Assembly (NCBI GenBank): GCA_031835245.1
Contig: JAVKOQ010000463.1
Location: 1 to 35,165 of the forward strand
Origin: Balamuthia mandrillaris
Lineage: Eukaryota; Discosea; Longamoebia; Balamuthiidae
Direction of reading: 5' to 3'
Length of the DNA stretch: 35,165 nt
Shown here: piece by piece, positions 9,071-18,427 of the stretch
Numbering within the stretch: the first letter of the stretch is position 1
How the letters are laid out: every line of letters starts with the position of its first letter
Position numbers and translations under genes: made by a program
The notes under the pieces: model-generated
What the model was told of the DNA's origin: nothing
The model's database searches: none
What the model saw: the letters and a program-made list of their open reading frames with translations, nothing else

Positions 9071-11583
9071 TCAAATCCAGCCACAGCGGCACATGAAGTC
9101 GTAGACCCGCCCCGTTTTCACTGGCTCTGTTGGTGGTGTTGGGTCCTCCTGCGTCAGCACAACTTCACAAAGGAGGAAGGAGGAGGAGGGACCTAGCCTA
9201 CCTATATTAACAAGCTTTTTGGCCTGGCTTTTCAGCAAGCACCCATTGCGTAAGTTTTCGCGCAATAGAGTCTCCTTGATCAGTTGGTATTGCTGAGGAT
9301 AGAGATGAAGTTCAGCACAAAGCTCCCGTTCCTTTGGGGTAAGCATTTCAAGACCTGGACAAGCTGTCAAGTCCAAAAGAGCTAAAAATATTGTGTGCAA
9401 ATAAATTGATGAGAAAGAAATCGACGGGCAGGAGACAACATCAAAGACAAACCATTCTTCTTGGCAGGTTTGGCCGCCCTAGGAAGAGCTCCTTCGGACG
9501 TGCTAACAGGAAAGGGCGATGCGTCCCACGGTTCTATTAAAGATTTCCTATGAGAAAGCCATCTACCTCCAGGCAGATTGACCCTATCCATGAGGTAAGG
9601 ACTACTTCCCACTGAAAGATTCAAATTCAAAAGATCAGAACGAATAAATGGTGAAATACCAAAGGAAAAGCAGGCCGTACAGAGTTTACTGGCTTTATAG
9701 TTAGCTCGCTTCTTCAGGTCTGCTTCATAGCACTCAGCTTCTTGTAAAGTTCTGAGCCCATTTTTACGCCAGCCTTGCAGTTCTGCTATTCGCTTACGCA
9801 GCATTTGCTCCACTGTGTGGCAAAGTTTAACTTAAACCGAATGGTGAGGCTAAAAGGAAAACGTACTTAACAACCCTTCTATGAAGACATCATGCTGCTT
9901 CTTTGTATGTAACTGATGGATTAAAAGTCACACAAGTGAGTAAACCCACAAATGAAAGTTCTTGCGAGAGTGCGAAAAAACGATATTTCACTTACCTGCA
10001 TGAAGATTTGCATATCTTTTCTTATCTTCTCCTCCTCCTCTACTTCCTCTTTGGGTCCCCTCTTTTCTTGTTTCTGAGGCACGGGAGAACAGAATGGAAG
10101 GAAAGGAATGAATTATGAAACAAAAGGAAATGAAAAAGAAGGGAAATACCTTCTTCCCAGGCGGGGTCAAGTCCAACAGGTTGTCTATCGTAAAATTGCG
10201 TATATGTACACGTTCCTTAAGCTTCCAGTTATAGACATCAACAAGTTTATATTTAAGTTCTGTTACAGTTGAATGGAAGAACATATTCTCGTTAATACAT
10301 TTCAAAGATAAAGGTAAGGTGACATCAGGTTTACCTCGCGTGTGCTCTGGCTCGTCGTTTTCCACAGTCAAGTCGGCCAGAATGTGCTCCGCGTCGTTTT
10401 CCCATTCCGTTTCAAATTCCACGCGCTTTGGCATATAGCCTGCAAGGTCTTGTCTGGCAATGGGCTGACTTACGTTTTGTTTCTTTTGAATGTGCGTTAC
10501 GTGTTAGTTTTGGTGTTGCAATTCGCAGTTCAACACTGATTAAGTTAGAACTACCTTAACTTTGCTCTTTTTGTTTGGTTTTGCAAGGGTTTTGCTGGGT
10601 GATTGCACTGCACCCAATCCATCCCCTGAGCGCAGACTCTTCGCTTCGCCCTTTTTAATAAGGTCTTGACGGTGCCGTAGATAATCTTCCAAGTTGCTTG
10701 TTAAGATATTTGAGGTATCCTGTTTTGAGGAAAGAACATTGCATCAGTCATAGGGAGAAAGAGGGAGAGAGAAGAGAGAGGGACAGAAGAGGGCAAGGGA
10801 GGAGGACAAACAGGCCAAGGATAGCTTTCGTGCTCAAGGTATATCTTAAAGTAATGTCGCTTGCATTCTTCGGCTGACTTGGTGGCAACGTGTTCAGCGA
10901 TATCCGACCAATTGCCCATACCTTTCATTCCTATGGCCTCCAACAGCAACAATTCTTCGTCCGCTCCCCAACCGTGTTCTAACAGTGGAAAACCCATAAA
11001 GTCCTGCGTTCATAGTGACAAGCAGAGCCACGTTGTAGATACCAAAATGAGAAAGAAGCCACGAAAGCCATTAAAGTATTCATATGTTACCATTATGCGA
11101 TAGTCGTGGTCGTTCTTGTGTTCCCGTATCTCAACTCCAACGGAGAAGCACTCCACACACAGATCAAAGTCGCTGCACACTGCACAACGAATACGCACCA
11201 CTCCACTAATGTCTTTTTGGCAATAGTCGCAGTGATATTGTACTGTCTCTGGACGTGCTGGGAGAACAGGTAAGTTAACAAGGTCCTTGTCCGTGTTGAA
11301 TGCCTTCGGTGTTACCTTTTGGCGTTTCCGTTGCCTGCTTTCTTTTGCGGCCCCTCCCTGATCCAGGCGGTCTTCCAACTGGTCGTCTGCAGTTGATTGA
11401 GGACCTTGGTTGAGTTGCAACCTGCGTTGGATTAAAAAAAGGGGGGAACACGGACCTGGTTACAGTGGGAGTGATTGGTACTACCATCGTTGATCCGCTG
11501 TCTGGAGACATGTTGCCCTCTTCCGCTACCACAGAAAGCAACTCCTCCTCTTCCCAGCCGCCATGACGGTGGTGAGCAGACAT
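9071..11583 (-). CDS. ADA2: Transcriptional adaptor ADA2 (ZZ-SANT-SWIRM), SAGA/GCN5 complex
   Basis: Eleven exons: 11583-11456, 11421-11091, 11003-10812, 10719-10555, 10464-10335, 10259-10150, 10073-9996, 9912-9867, 9812-9690, 9611-9453, 9381-9071; 590 residues with the last exon read straight through. Residues 104-150 form a ZZ zinc finger (YHCDYCQKDISG...RCAVCSDFDLCVEC). Residues 160-210 form a SANT domain (GADEELLLLEAIGMKGMGNW). The ADA2 signature PIARQDLAGYMPKRVEFETEW follows, then the helical middle and a C-terminal SWIRM domain (TPKERELCAELHLYPQQYQLIKE ... RVYDFMCRCGWI). ADA2 links GCN5 acetyltransferase to SAGA/ADA complexes in the nucleus. A stretch at 9163-9201 has GT-AG ends and a length divisible by three (39 nt) but is shorter than every other intron here, so its removal is unclear. 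Confidence 0.93.
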
Positions 11584-11838
11584 CCCTTTCCTTTCCCCCC
11601 TTCCCTTGTCTCGAGAAGCTGCCTGTCTAAGGGTCCCCCTAAGTTGTCTTATTTTAAACCCCTCGCGTCGATCGTGATCATGCTGTATAAGGCAGTCTAA
11701 AGACTCTAAAGTACTTTTCCTAAGGCGGCGCCAAGATCAAGCCGATCAATGGGACAACGAAAATAAAGCAAAATTAATCACGGCTTGTCTTACGACTCGC
11801 TATAAGCAACGGTGCCGGCACCAAAGCAACCTTACCGC
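11584..11838 (-). other. Spacer: ADA2 promoter side and 3' flank of the Fanzor gene (candidate guide-RNA region)
   Basis: No protein gene. It lies directly 3' of the Fanzor stop, where TnpB/Fanzor systems usually encode their scaffold RNA at the transposon end. It holds a 12-base perfect palindrome GGTGCCGGCACC (11811-11822), an AGTC-TTTA-GACT hairpin near 11695-11706 and a GGCGCC palindrome near 11727. RNA function is inference. The ADA2 promoter must also lie here. Confidence 0.25.
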
Positions 11839-13245
11839 CTACCGCCCCCTCACAGAGGAGGAGGAGGAGGAGGTGGTAAGTGCTTGTAACGTAAAAAAGC
11901 GGATCAAGATGTTTCGGGCGGCGTTGGCATCTCGATCGGCCTGGTAGCCACACTCGGGTTGGGGGCACCGAAAGGTCTTGTTTCCCCCCAACTGGTGGTG
12001 GACTTGGCCGCACTTGCCGCAGGTCTTGGAGGTGTATTCCTCATCGCAGAGGCAGACCGTACAGGACGGAAATTGCTGGGCCTTGTTGAGGAGCCTCTGC
12101 CTGAAGCGATAGTGGGACCAGGTGAGCATGGCTCTGGCCGTTCGTGAGCCAATGCGGCGGTGGCCTCGCCGCACCATCTGCTGGCTCCTGAACTCTGGCA
12201 GAAGGATGACGGAGAAGTTCCTGACCAACCAAGACACGAGCTTCTTGTGGAGGTCATCCACCAGGTTGCGGATCCTCTGGCGAAGCCGAGCAGCGGCCCT
12301 TCGGAGACGGCGCCGTTGCCTGTGGTTGCCCTTGGTGCCCTTACTCTGCATGCGGTCCAGGCGGTGGCACAGCTTGCCTATCTCGTTGATATCCGCTTTG
12401 CCCCACTCGGTGACCTCCCCGCAGCCGTTGTAGGTGGTCATGAATGTGCGCACTCCTGGATCCAAGGCGATGATGCCTGCCTCTCTCCTTCGGTGCTCAC
12501 GGGCTTGGCTCTCGCCCATGAGCTTCAAAGGCTGAGGCACACAGAGGTAGTAATGGCCCAGTCGAGTGTCCTTCACCAGACGAACGGCATAGAGCACCTC
12601 TGACGGAACTTTGTAGTTCTTGTCCCTCGCTTTGATTCGCGCCTCCCCGAAGAAGAGTTGGCGGATAGAGCTGTTGTGGTTCCACTCCCTGGCTTGGATG
12701 CTGAGAGACTGGCTCTTGTCCTTCCTACCACGGAACTTCATCTGGAATCCAGTCGTGCCTCTGCCCGCCGCCAAGCTGCTTTTCACGCCGTTGAAGAAAT
12801 CATCGACAGCGTCACTGCGAATGTATCGAGGAGTTTCCAACACCCACGCAAGGCTCTTGTCCTCTCCGTTGAAATTGCTGTTATTTAGGAATTTCTTCCT
12901 GACTTGTTCCTTCATCTCATCACGAGGCATTCCTTGATGTTCACGATGGAACTCCACGGCCTTGTTGTAGGTCCATCGTACTGTGCCGAACCACTTGGCC
13001 AACGTCTTCTTTTGTTCTGAGCGCGGATAAAGGCGGATCTTCTCCACTCGCCCCACTACCGGTTTCTCCTCTCCGTTCTTGCCTTTTTTGGTGAGCTGTA
13101 CGGCTGGGCGAGACGGAACGAGTCCCTTGATGAGGCCTAACAAGCCTTTCTGGTTTTTCTCCTCTTCTTCCTTCTCCTTCTCCTTCTCCTCTTCCTCTTC
13201 CTCCTCCTCCTCCTCCCTCTCCTTCTTCTCCTCCTCCTCCAACAC
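11839..13245 (-). CDS. Fanzor (TnpB-like RNA-guided nuclease, IS607/Fanzor2 class)
   Basis: One open frame of 468 residues, intronless in the visible part. After a Glu/Lys-rich head (1-33) comes the TnpB start (VEKIRLYPRSEQKKTLAKWFGT, then RWTYNKAVEFH). The RuvC-like catalytic residues are all present: D262 in ALDPGVRTF, E351 in LPEFRSQQM, D437/D439 in ADRDANAARNI. The zinc ribbon has C409, C412, C427 and C432 after EEYTSKTC. A canonical, unrearranged order fits the Fanzor2/IS607 TnpB group of eukaryotes and giant viruses. Family members cut DNA guided by an RNA from the element's 3' end. The frame begins at a GTG; it stays open upstream to a possible acceptor (TTCAG, 13287) without an ATG, so a short first exon, perhaps starting at the ATG at 13421, is likely. 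Nothing in the visible reading frame looks damaged. Confidence 0.9.
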   Translation of the reverse strand: MLEEEEKKEREEEEEEEEEEKEKEKEEEEKNQKGLLGLIKGLVPSRPAVQLTKKGKNGEEKPVVGRVEKIRLYPRSEQKKTLAKWFGTVRWTYNKAVEFHREHQGMPRDEMKEQVRKKFLNNSNFNGEDKSLAWVLETPRYIRSDAVDDFFNGVKSSLAAGRGTTGFQMKFRGRKDKSQSLSIQAREWNHNSSIRQLFFGEARIKARDKNYKVPSEVLYAVRLVKDTRLGHYYLCVPQPLKLMGESQAREHRRREAGIIALDPGVRTFMTTYNGCGEVTEWGKADINEIGKLCHRLDRMQSKGTKGNHRQRRRLRRAAARLRQRIRNLVDDLHKKLVSWLVRNFSVILLPEFRSQQMVRRGHRRIGSRTARAMLTWSHYRFRQRLLNKAQQFPSCTVCLCDEEYTSKTCGKCGQVHHQLGGNKTFRCPQPECGYQADRDANAARNILIRFFTLQALTTSSSSSSVRGR

Positions 13246-13607
13246 CTTTTCTCCGTTAGGAATGTGCTTGCAGGCGGTGAACCATCCTGAACCAAAAGTT
13301 TATTGGCGGCAGCAGCAGCATGAGCATCCATTCCGTACACCCCACCCCACACCCCAACCCACCACTTTGCCTTCAAAGGCGTGGGAGAAGGAAGGGTTGT
13401 TTTGGCGGGAAACATGCTCATTGGCCCAAAAGACTAATGTCGTGATTTCTTTTTTCGTTGTCCTTAGATCTTATGATCTTTGCGCCGCCTTATTACTTTT
13501 CCTGTTGCGCACCACCGCATTAACAAAGTTGTTTTCCGTTATAAAGGGGATACAGCTAGATCCTCTCCGCTCAACTTCTAATTCTTGTTGTTCATCTTGT
13601 GCTGCTC
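13246..13607. other. Spacer between HEN1 3' end and Fanzor 5' end
   Basis: No independent gene seen. It should hold the Fanzor promoter and possible first exon (ATG at 13421, minus) and the HEN1 3' UTR. No inverted repeats were found, as expected if the Fanzor element is IS607-like, since those lack terminal repeats. Confidence 0.35.
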
Positions 13608-14146
13608 TTATTGTTCTTGTTCTTCTTGTTCTTCTTCTTGTTCTTCTTCTTCTTCCTTTTCTATGAGCGCAACTTGGGTACAATCCTCTGAAAGCCGCCA
13701 TGCTGTAGCTTGTTGTGCTTGCAAAAGCGCCACTAAGTATTCCAAGGAACAGCATATATCTCCGACTGTCAGTGCGCGACTGCTGTCGAAAACGTCTTTG
13801 ATGGGCAGCCATTCATAGCCTTGTCCCAGTGATTCTTCCTCGCTCTCCATTCTCCAAGAATGTAGTCGCCAACAGCTGTACATGAACTCATCTATTATCT
13901 GCTGTTGTCTCGTTCTTGCGTTTGTAGGATACTCTACTGACGCTATGACTTTAAAAGCTCCCTCTGCGCCACCATAGCCACCTTGCGTCTCCTTCACTTG
14001 AAGACATTTTAGAATTGTTGAACCACGAACAAAGGTTGCGATTTGAGTGCAACAACCATACTTGTCCTCCAGTTCCTTCTTGTTTTGTTGACCTTTGAAA
14101 TCGCAGAGAATACAATATAACGTTAAACGACTGCACCCAGAGAGAG

Positions 14147-14190
<44 letters not shown>

Positions 14191-15185
14191 AGGGAACAAG
14201 AATGACATAGGGAAAGAGAGAATGAAACAGCAATACTACCGAGCCACTGCGAAGCAGTACCAACACCGCTGTAGCTAAAGCTATAGTCAAAGCGATTAGC
14301 AATAGAAGAACACCAGCTGGCAAACTCTGCTCTGTTCCATTCAAACTTGTGATCCCAATGCCGAAAGGGGTGATTGGAAGAGGATGAAAATAACTGGTTG
14401 AAATCACGATTTGGTGTGGTGACCACCACAACCCTTGGTCTTTGTCGGAAATGTTAAGAGGCACGCCAAGTACAATAAACCACAACAATAAGAAAACAAA
14501 CCTGAGCACTTCAAAAATGTTTCTCTCTAATCCATTGAGGGCAACTGGTTCTATGTGCTCTATGCTGTACCAAGAAAAAAATAAGAACAGGCTAGAATTA
14601 TGAACCAGGTACTGTACTTACACTTCGACAAGGGTAAGGGCATCACAAGGCTGCAGTACGTTAGAGTGGTAAGGAAGAGGGTCACATATTGAGCCTTGCA
14701 GGAGAGATATTTTGAGTGACGTTGATCTGCGTGAGAGCCAGTCGGAGAGGTGAGGCTTGATGTTTTCCGTGGCGATGGCCAGAGCATTATCATCCCAGTC
14801 TATGCCCCAGAGCTCTGCAAAGCTCTCCTCTCTTCTGTAGAGGCATAACACGGTCAATCACTCACTGCAGCAGCGCACAGATCACAAGATCTAAGGACAA
14901 CAACAAAGAAATGCATGGTACAAAAAAGCTAACCTGAGACGTTTCAAGAGTTCGCCTTCTCCACAACCAAAATCGCAGACCTGGTATGCAATAGAAAGAA
15001 TAGGCAGAGCCGAGCCGAGCCAATCAACAGAGAGAGAGAGTTTTAAGTCAGGAGCATGTGGGGATAAGCAGGCCTGAATCACAAACCTTGCCACGAACAT
15101 GAAGCCTGGCTAATATGCTTTGCACGCATTGGTGGCGTTGAACATGAAGAGGAGGGAAGAACTTTCCTGCTTCTTGCACTTCCAT
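13608..15185 (-). CDS. HEN1: HEN1-type small-RNA 2'-O-methyltransferase
   Basis: Six exons: 15185-15087, 14980-14934, 14834-14622, 14564-14502, 14433-14240, 14092-13608; 1101 nt, 366 residues, all phases fit. Residues 11-33 match the HEN1 entry helix (PPLHVQRHQCVQSIL). The SAM site is VCDFGCGEGELL (35-45). The metal-binding set that defines HEN1 is intact: E119, E122 and H123 in EVIEHIEP, and H169 in RHWDHKFEW. TTPNRDFN and GCCTQIATF complete the domain. The enzyme methylates the 3'-terminal 2'-OH of small RNAs and protects them from tailing and decay. There is no dsRNA-binding domain, as in the animal/bacterial form rather than the plant form. Residues after about 230 form a non-conserved tail ending in a Glu/Gln-rich run. 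Introns are CT-rich; that at 14093-14239 carries two (CT)n runs. Confidence 0.93.
14139..14191 (-). repeat. (CT)n tracts in intron 5 of HEN1
   Basis: Two CT runs separated by one interruption, upstream of the acceptor at 14093. Confidence 0.85.
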
Positions 15186-15257
15186 CCCCCACGGGCAGGA
15201 TACCTCAATCTGGCGAAATTTCTCCGCGACACCCCAACAAAAATCTAAAAAGATATC

Positions 15258-15329
15258 GCCCACAGCAGGGCTCGAACCTGCGACCCTTAGCTTAGAAGGC
15301 TAATGCTCTTCCAACTGAGCTATGCGGGC
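15258..15329 (-). tRNA. tRNA-Arg(UCU): tRNA-Arg (anticodon UCU)
   Basis: A full cloverleaf of 72 nt without intron: acceptor arms GCCCGCA / TGTGGGC (seven pairs, one G-U), D arm GCTC...GAGC, anticodon stem TTAGC / GCTAA with loop CTTCTAA (anticodon TCT), variable loop GGGTC, and T arm GCAGG-TTCGAGC-CCTGC. CCA is not encoded. It lies 73 bases upstream of the HEN1 start codon, on the same strand. Confidence 0.96.
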
Positions 15330-15443
15330 AACATGCTTGCCTTTGTACTAAGGTTGGTTTCACAATGTATCTTCTATCGGTTGCACTTTTTGTAGGCAGG
15401 TTTTTTGCTCGCGTGGGTGTTGCAAGAGACTGCTCTTGTGTTC

Positions 15444-18200
15444 TCACTCTCCATTTATTCTTCTGCGCTCCTGTACAATGACAAGCACAAGAAGTACGAT
15501 TATCCCCAGCAGGGTTGTGATGACGATAGTAGAAATGGTAGGACTTAGTAGTTGATGGGGTATGGCCAGCAGTATTTCAAGAAGACTGATCTCCGGCTCT
15601 CTGGGGAGGCACTGCTCCGCTGGTTGTTGTGATGTTCTCATGCGTGTCCGTACATTGTGAGGCAGCCCAACTTGGTCAACAATTTCCCATTTCAACGTGC
15701 CTTGTGTCAGATGTCTGGGTTTCGCTAGTTCTTGTTCTATATCTCTTCCTCTGCCCCTAACTCTTCTTTCTGCTTGCGTTTTTTCTATCTCCTCTTGTTT
15801 TTCTTCTTCTATTTCTTGGTCTTCTTTTTCTTCTGTTGTTGATTCATCATCAGTATCATCTGGTTCACTGCTGAGAGAAGGAGGGTCAGGCTCCTCCAAC
15901 ATGTCTGACCCAGAGACATAACCATTTCTTTCCTCTTTTGTTGATTCGCGTTGCTTCCTGGCTTGCGTTCTTTCCTCAAAAAGTTTTCGGAGCTCGTCAT
16001 TTTTGATGGCATAAGAGGAAGTTGGAGGATAAGGAGAGGTAAAGGAAGACGGGACCTTCTTTCCTAACTCTCCTAACCACTTGTTTCTGGCCTCGATGAG
16101 ATTGATGATTTCCACGTTCGAGAGGGCTCTACCGCTGCTGGTAGGTATGTTGCTACAGCTTTGGTCATCCCTGTGTTTTTCCAACTTTTTTCTCTTATGC
16201 GTGCTGATGGAGCCATAGACGCCACTACCGCCATAGACTCTCCTCCTGGGAATGTAGGCTTCCTCCCTTGCTTGGACGTGTTTTTTGTTGCTCATAACGG
16301 TGGTGCTTCTATTCCCTGCCTTAGTGCTTTGCTGGTAAGGCTCGTTCACACTTTCTACTGCTGTTAGCCTGGATGATCCTCTGTTGTCCATAATGTGGAT
16401 TTGTGTCCCGGATTTCGGTTTAAGCCTCTTTCCCTCTTCTTTGTGGTTACCACTTTGTGTTGACCACCTTTCCTTAGCTTTGCCAAGGCGAGCTAGTTCT
16501 TCAGGAGAGAGTGCATTGATGGAAATTCTCTTTCGTGTTCTTGAAGTAGCACCGCGATATGCAGTAGCTGGTGAAGTACGCTCTTCTTCGTCTCTCTTTT
16601 TTGTGTTGTCCAAGTTGGTAGGGTTCCTGTTCTTCTTGGCACTGTCTGTGCGCTTCTCTTTCGCGGTGCCTTCTTCCACTTCTTTTTTCTGCAGGTCACA
16701 CCCATCAACTTTAAGGTCTGATGTTTTCAGCTCATCTTCTCGTTTTTCTTTCTTCCGTTTTCGTAGCAACAGCCTAGATAACACCTTGCCGTTACTTTTC
16801 CCTTCGAGTTCTTCTTTCCGCAGCACCGTTATGTGGGTAAAAAGGCTTGTAGGGCTGGTACTAGTTGTGTGACTGTCTTGTGGGGGTGGGTCCGAGTATC
16901 GTCGATGTTGGTGCTTGCTCATCAGGTGATGTCGTCGAAGAGTCGTTTCAACGTCTTCTCCAGATGTAGCGTGAATGGTAGGAGCAACACCACGAGACTC
17001 AATCTTTGTGATCCCTCCTAGTTTTTGTTTAGCTTCCACAAGCCGCTGTCGTTGCAAATCAGTTAGTGTACGACGGCCCGTGATGACATCATGGCTAATG
17101 CTCATCTTCTTGCTACCATTCTTGGGGATGCTTCCTGCAATACTGTTGATTGCTTGTTGGTGCTTAAGTTGGCTGTGGCGTTGTTTGCGTTGTTGCCGTT
17201 GATGTTGTCGTTTGCGTTGTTCCTCCCCGTGCACATCCTCCTGCCAACCGTACTTTCGGCCTTGCTCCCGGATGAGATCAGCGCTGAAACTGCGATTGAA
17301 AGGAGCCGCCACGCGCCTTCGATTCTTTTGTCTCTTCCGTTCTTGCTTCTTCTCGTAGTGAAGAGATGAGTTATAGGAAGCTGCTCGTTTGATGCCCATT
17401 GCTGGCCCCTGGTTGGAAGCCCCAAACACCAAAGCAAGCGAAGGTGGCCCCACAGAGGACGAAGAAAAGGATGATAACGAAGCAGGAGAAAGCAAATGAG
17501 TAGACGACGATGAAAAAGACGAAGGACCAGCTGCAGGTGGAGTGCCTGTCAAGCGAGCACGTGCTTCCTTGAGTCTTTGTAGTTGGAGATTGGTCAACTT
17601 GGTGGTTGGGTAACGAGGGGATGAACTACTCACGTTGGTGGCATCATGTTTTTGTGGCAGAGGCGTCGAAGAGGGAAGACTTTCCGCTGTTCTTTTCTTC
17701 AACCGTGCAAATCGCTCCATAAGGCCCTTTAGAGAGCCTTTATTGTTTCGCTCTTCCTTGCTGGTGGGGTTGAAGAAGGGCCGGTTTCCAAGGACGGCGT
17801 TGCTGGCGTTGTTGGCTGCTTCATCGAAGGGTTGGTGCTGCGCACCCTCTTTTTGTTTTGAGGAGGAGTTCGGTAATGCCCCTTGTTTGTTGCAAATTGC
17901 CATAGCCAGATAGCCGCTTTGCTTGTTGTGAGATATGGAAGAAGGGGTCTCCTTGTGTCGTATTCTCCTGGAAGGGAGTTCCTCTGTAGCTCCATCGCTA
18001 CTGCTCTCTTCTTTGTCTGCTCCGCTGCTGGAATTATCATTTCTCAGGTCTTCCTCCATCTGACCTACCAAACTCCTGGTGCTGGGAGCTGCCATGGCCT
18101 TTCGCTTTGTGCCACCCTCTTTCTGCTCTCGACCCCGTTTCGGTTCCCAGAAAGTTTGGCTTTGGTTCACATAACCATACCTCCTCTGGTGCTGGCTCAC
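15444..18200 (-). CDS. Low-complexity tail-anchored membrane protein with a repeated helical motif
   Basis: One uninterrupted frame of 918 residues, the longest single-exon host gene here. I do not recognise it. Most of it is Ser/Lys/Arg/Glu-rich and probably disordered. A short motif recurs: LTNLQLQRLKEARARL (about 202-217), LTDLQRQRLVEAKQKL (379-394), LSPEELARLGKAKERW (564-579) and LSNVEIINLIEARNKW (693-708), consensus L[ST]-x4-6-L-x-[EK]-A-[RK]; a weaker version sits near 733-748. An acidic block (about 765-810) precedes the end. Residues 888-909 are one hydrophobic segment followed by ERRRINGE, as in a tail-anchored protein facing the cytosol. Translation could also start at the second Met (about residue 36). 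Confidence 0.7.
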   Translation of the reverse strand: MSQHQRRYGYVNQSQTFWEPKRGREQKEGGTKRKAMAAPSTRSLVGQMEEDLRNDNSSSGADKEESSSDGATEELPSRRIRHKETPSSISHNKQSGYLAMAICNKQGALPNSSSKQKEGAQHQPFDEAANNASNAVLGNRPFFNPTSKEERNNKGSLKGLMERFARLKKRTAESLPSSTPLPQKHDATNVSSSSPRYPTTKLTNLQLQRLKEARARLTGTPPAAGPSSFSSSSTHLLSPASLSSFSSSSVGPPSLALVFGASNQGPAMGIKRAASYNSSLHYEKKQERKRQKNRRRVAAPFNRSFSADLIREQGRKYGWQEDVHGEEQRKRQHQRQQRKQRHSQLKHQQAINSIAGSIPKNGSKKMSISHDVITGRRTLTDLQRQRLVEAKQKLGGITKIESRGVAPTIHATSGEDVETTLRRHHLMSKHQHRRYSDPPPQDSHTTSTSPTSLFTHITVLRKEELEGKSNGKVLSRLLLRKRKKEKREDELKTSDLKVDGCDLQKKEVEEGTAKEKRTDSAKKNRNPTNLDNTKKRDEEERTSPATAYRGATSRTRKRISINALSPEELARLGKAKERWSTQSGNHKEEGKRLKPKSGTQIHIMDNRGSSRLTAVESVNEPYQQSTKAGNRSTTVMSNKKHVQAREEAYIPRRRVYGGSGVYGSISTHKRKKLEKHRDDQSCSNIPTSSGRALSNVEIINLIEARNKWLGELGKKVPSSFTSPYPPTSSYAIKNDELRKLFEERTQARKQRESTKEERNGYVSGSDMLEEPDPPSLSSEPDDTDDESTTEEKEDQEIEEEKQEEIEKTQAERRVRGRGRDIEQELAKPRHLTQGTLKWEIVDQVGLPHNVRTRMRTSQQPAEQCLPREPEISLLEILLAIPHQLLSPTISTIVITTLLGIIVLLVLVIVQERRRINGE

Positions 18201-18398
18201 CTGCCTACCTCTTCTTCTTCTTCTTCTGCCTTACTCTCTCTCTCTTTTTGTGGGGAGAGAAGAAACTTTCCCAAAATTGGTCAGCGATCGCTGGTGATTC
18301 ACTTCAGCAATCATCATCATCTCCATCATCAGCTATGATCATCTGGGTGGAGAGGATGGCCCGAAGTAGTGAAGCACACCAGCCCAAGATCAGACCCC

Positions 18399-18404
18399 TT
18401 TATT
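18399..18404 (-). terminator. AATAAA poly(A) signal of the ParB-like gene
   Basis: AATAAA in minus-strand sense, 24 bases past the stop codon of the ParB-like gene, inside the short gap before the next minus-strand gene. Confidence 0.5.
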
Positions 18405-18427
18405 ATTTGGCCTACAGGACGCCATCA

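Noticed and set aside
9163-9201. 39-nt intron in the last ADA2 exon
   Set aside because: GT-AG ends and pyrimidines are present, but every confirmed intron here is about 53 nt or longer and the stretch is open in frame, so I kept it as coding with a note.
13137-13421. Arg-rich minus-strand peptide as an alternative Fanzor N-terminus
   Set aside because: Its second half reads the GAG repeat in the wrong frame. Only its first residues (from the ATG at 13421) might form a spliced first exon.
13079-13666. Plus-strand Ser/Phe/Leu-rich frame
   Set aside because: Antisense of the Glu-rich head of the Fanzor gene and the Glu/Gln tail of HEN1.
14560-14793. Second methyltransferase-like frame next to HEN1 exon 3
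   Set aside because: It is another frame of the HEN1 exon and intron.
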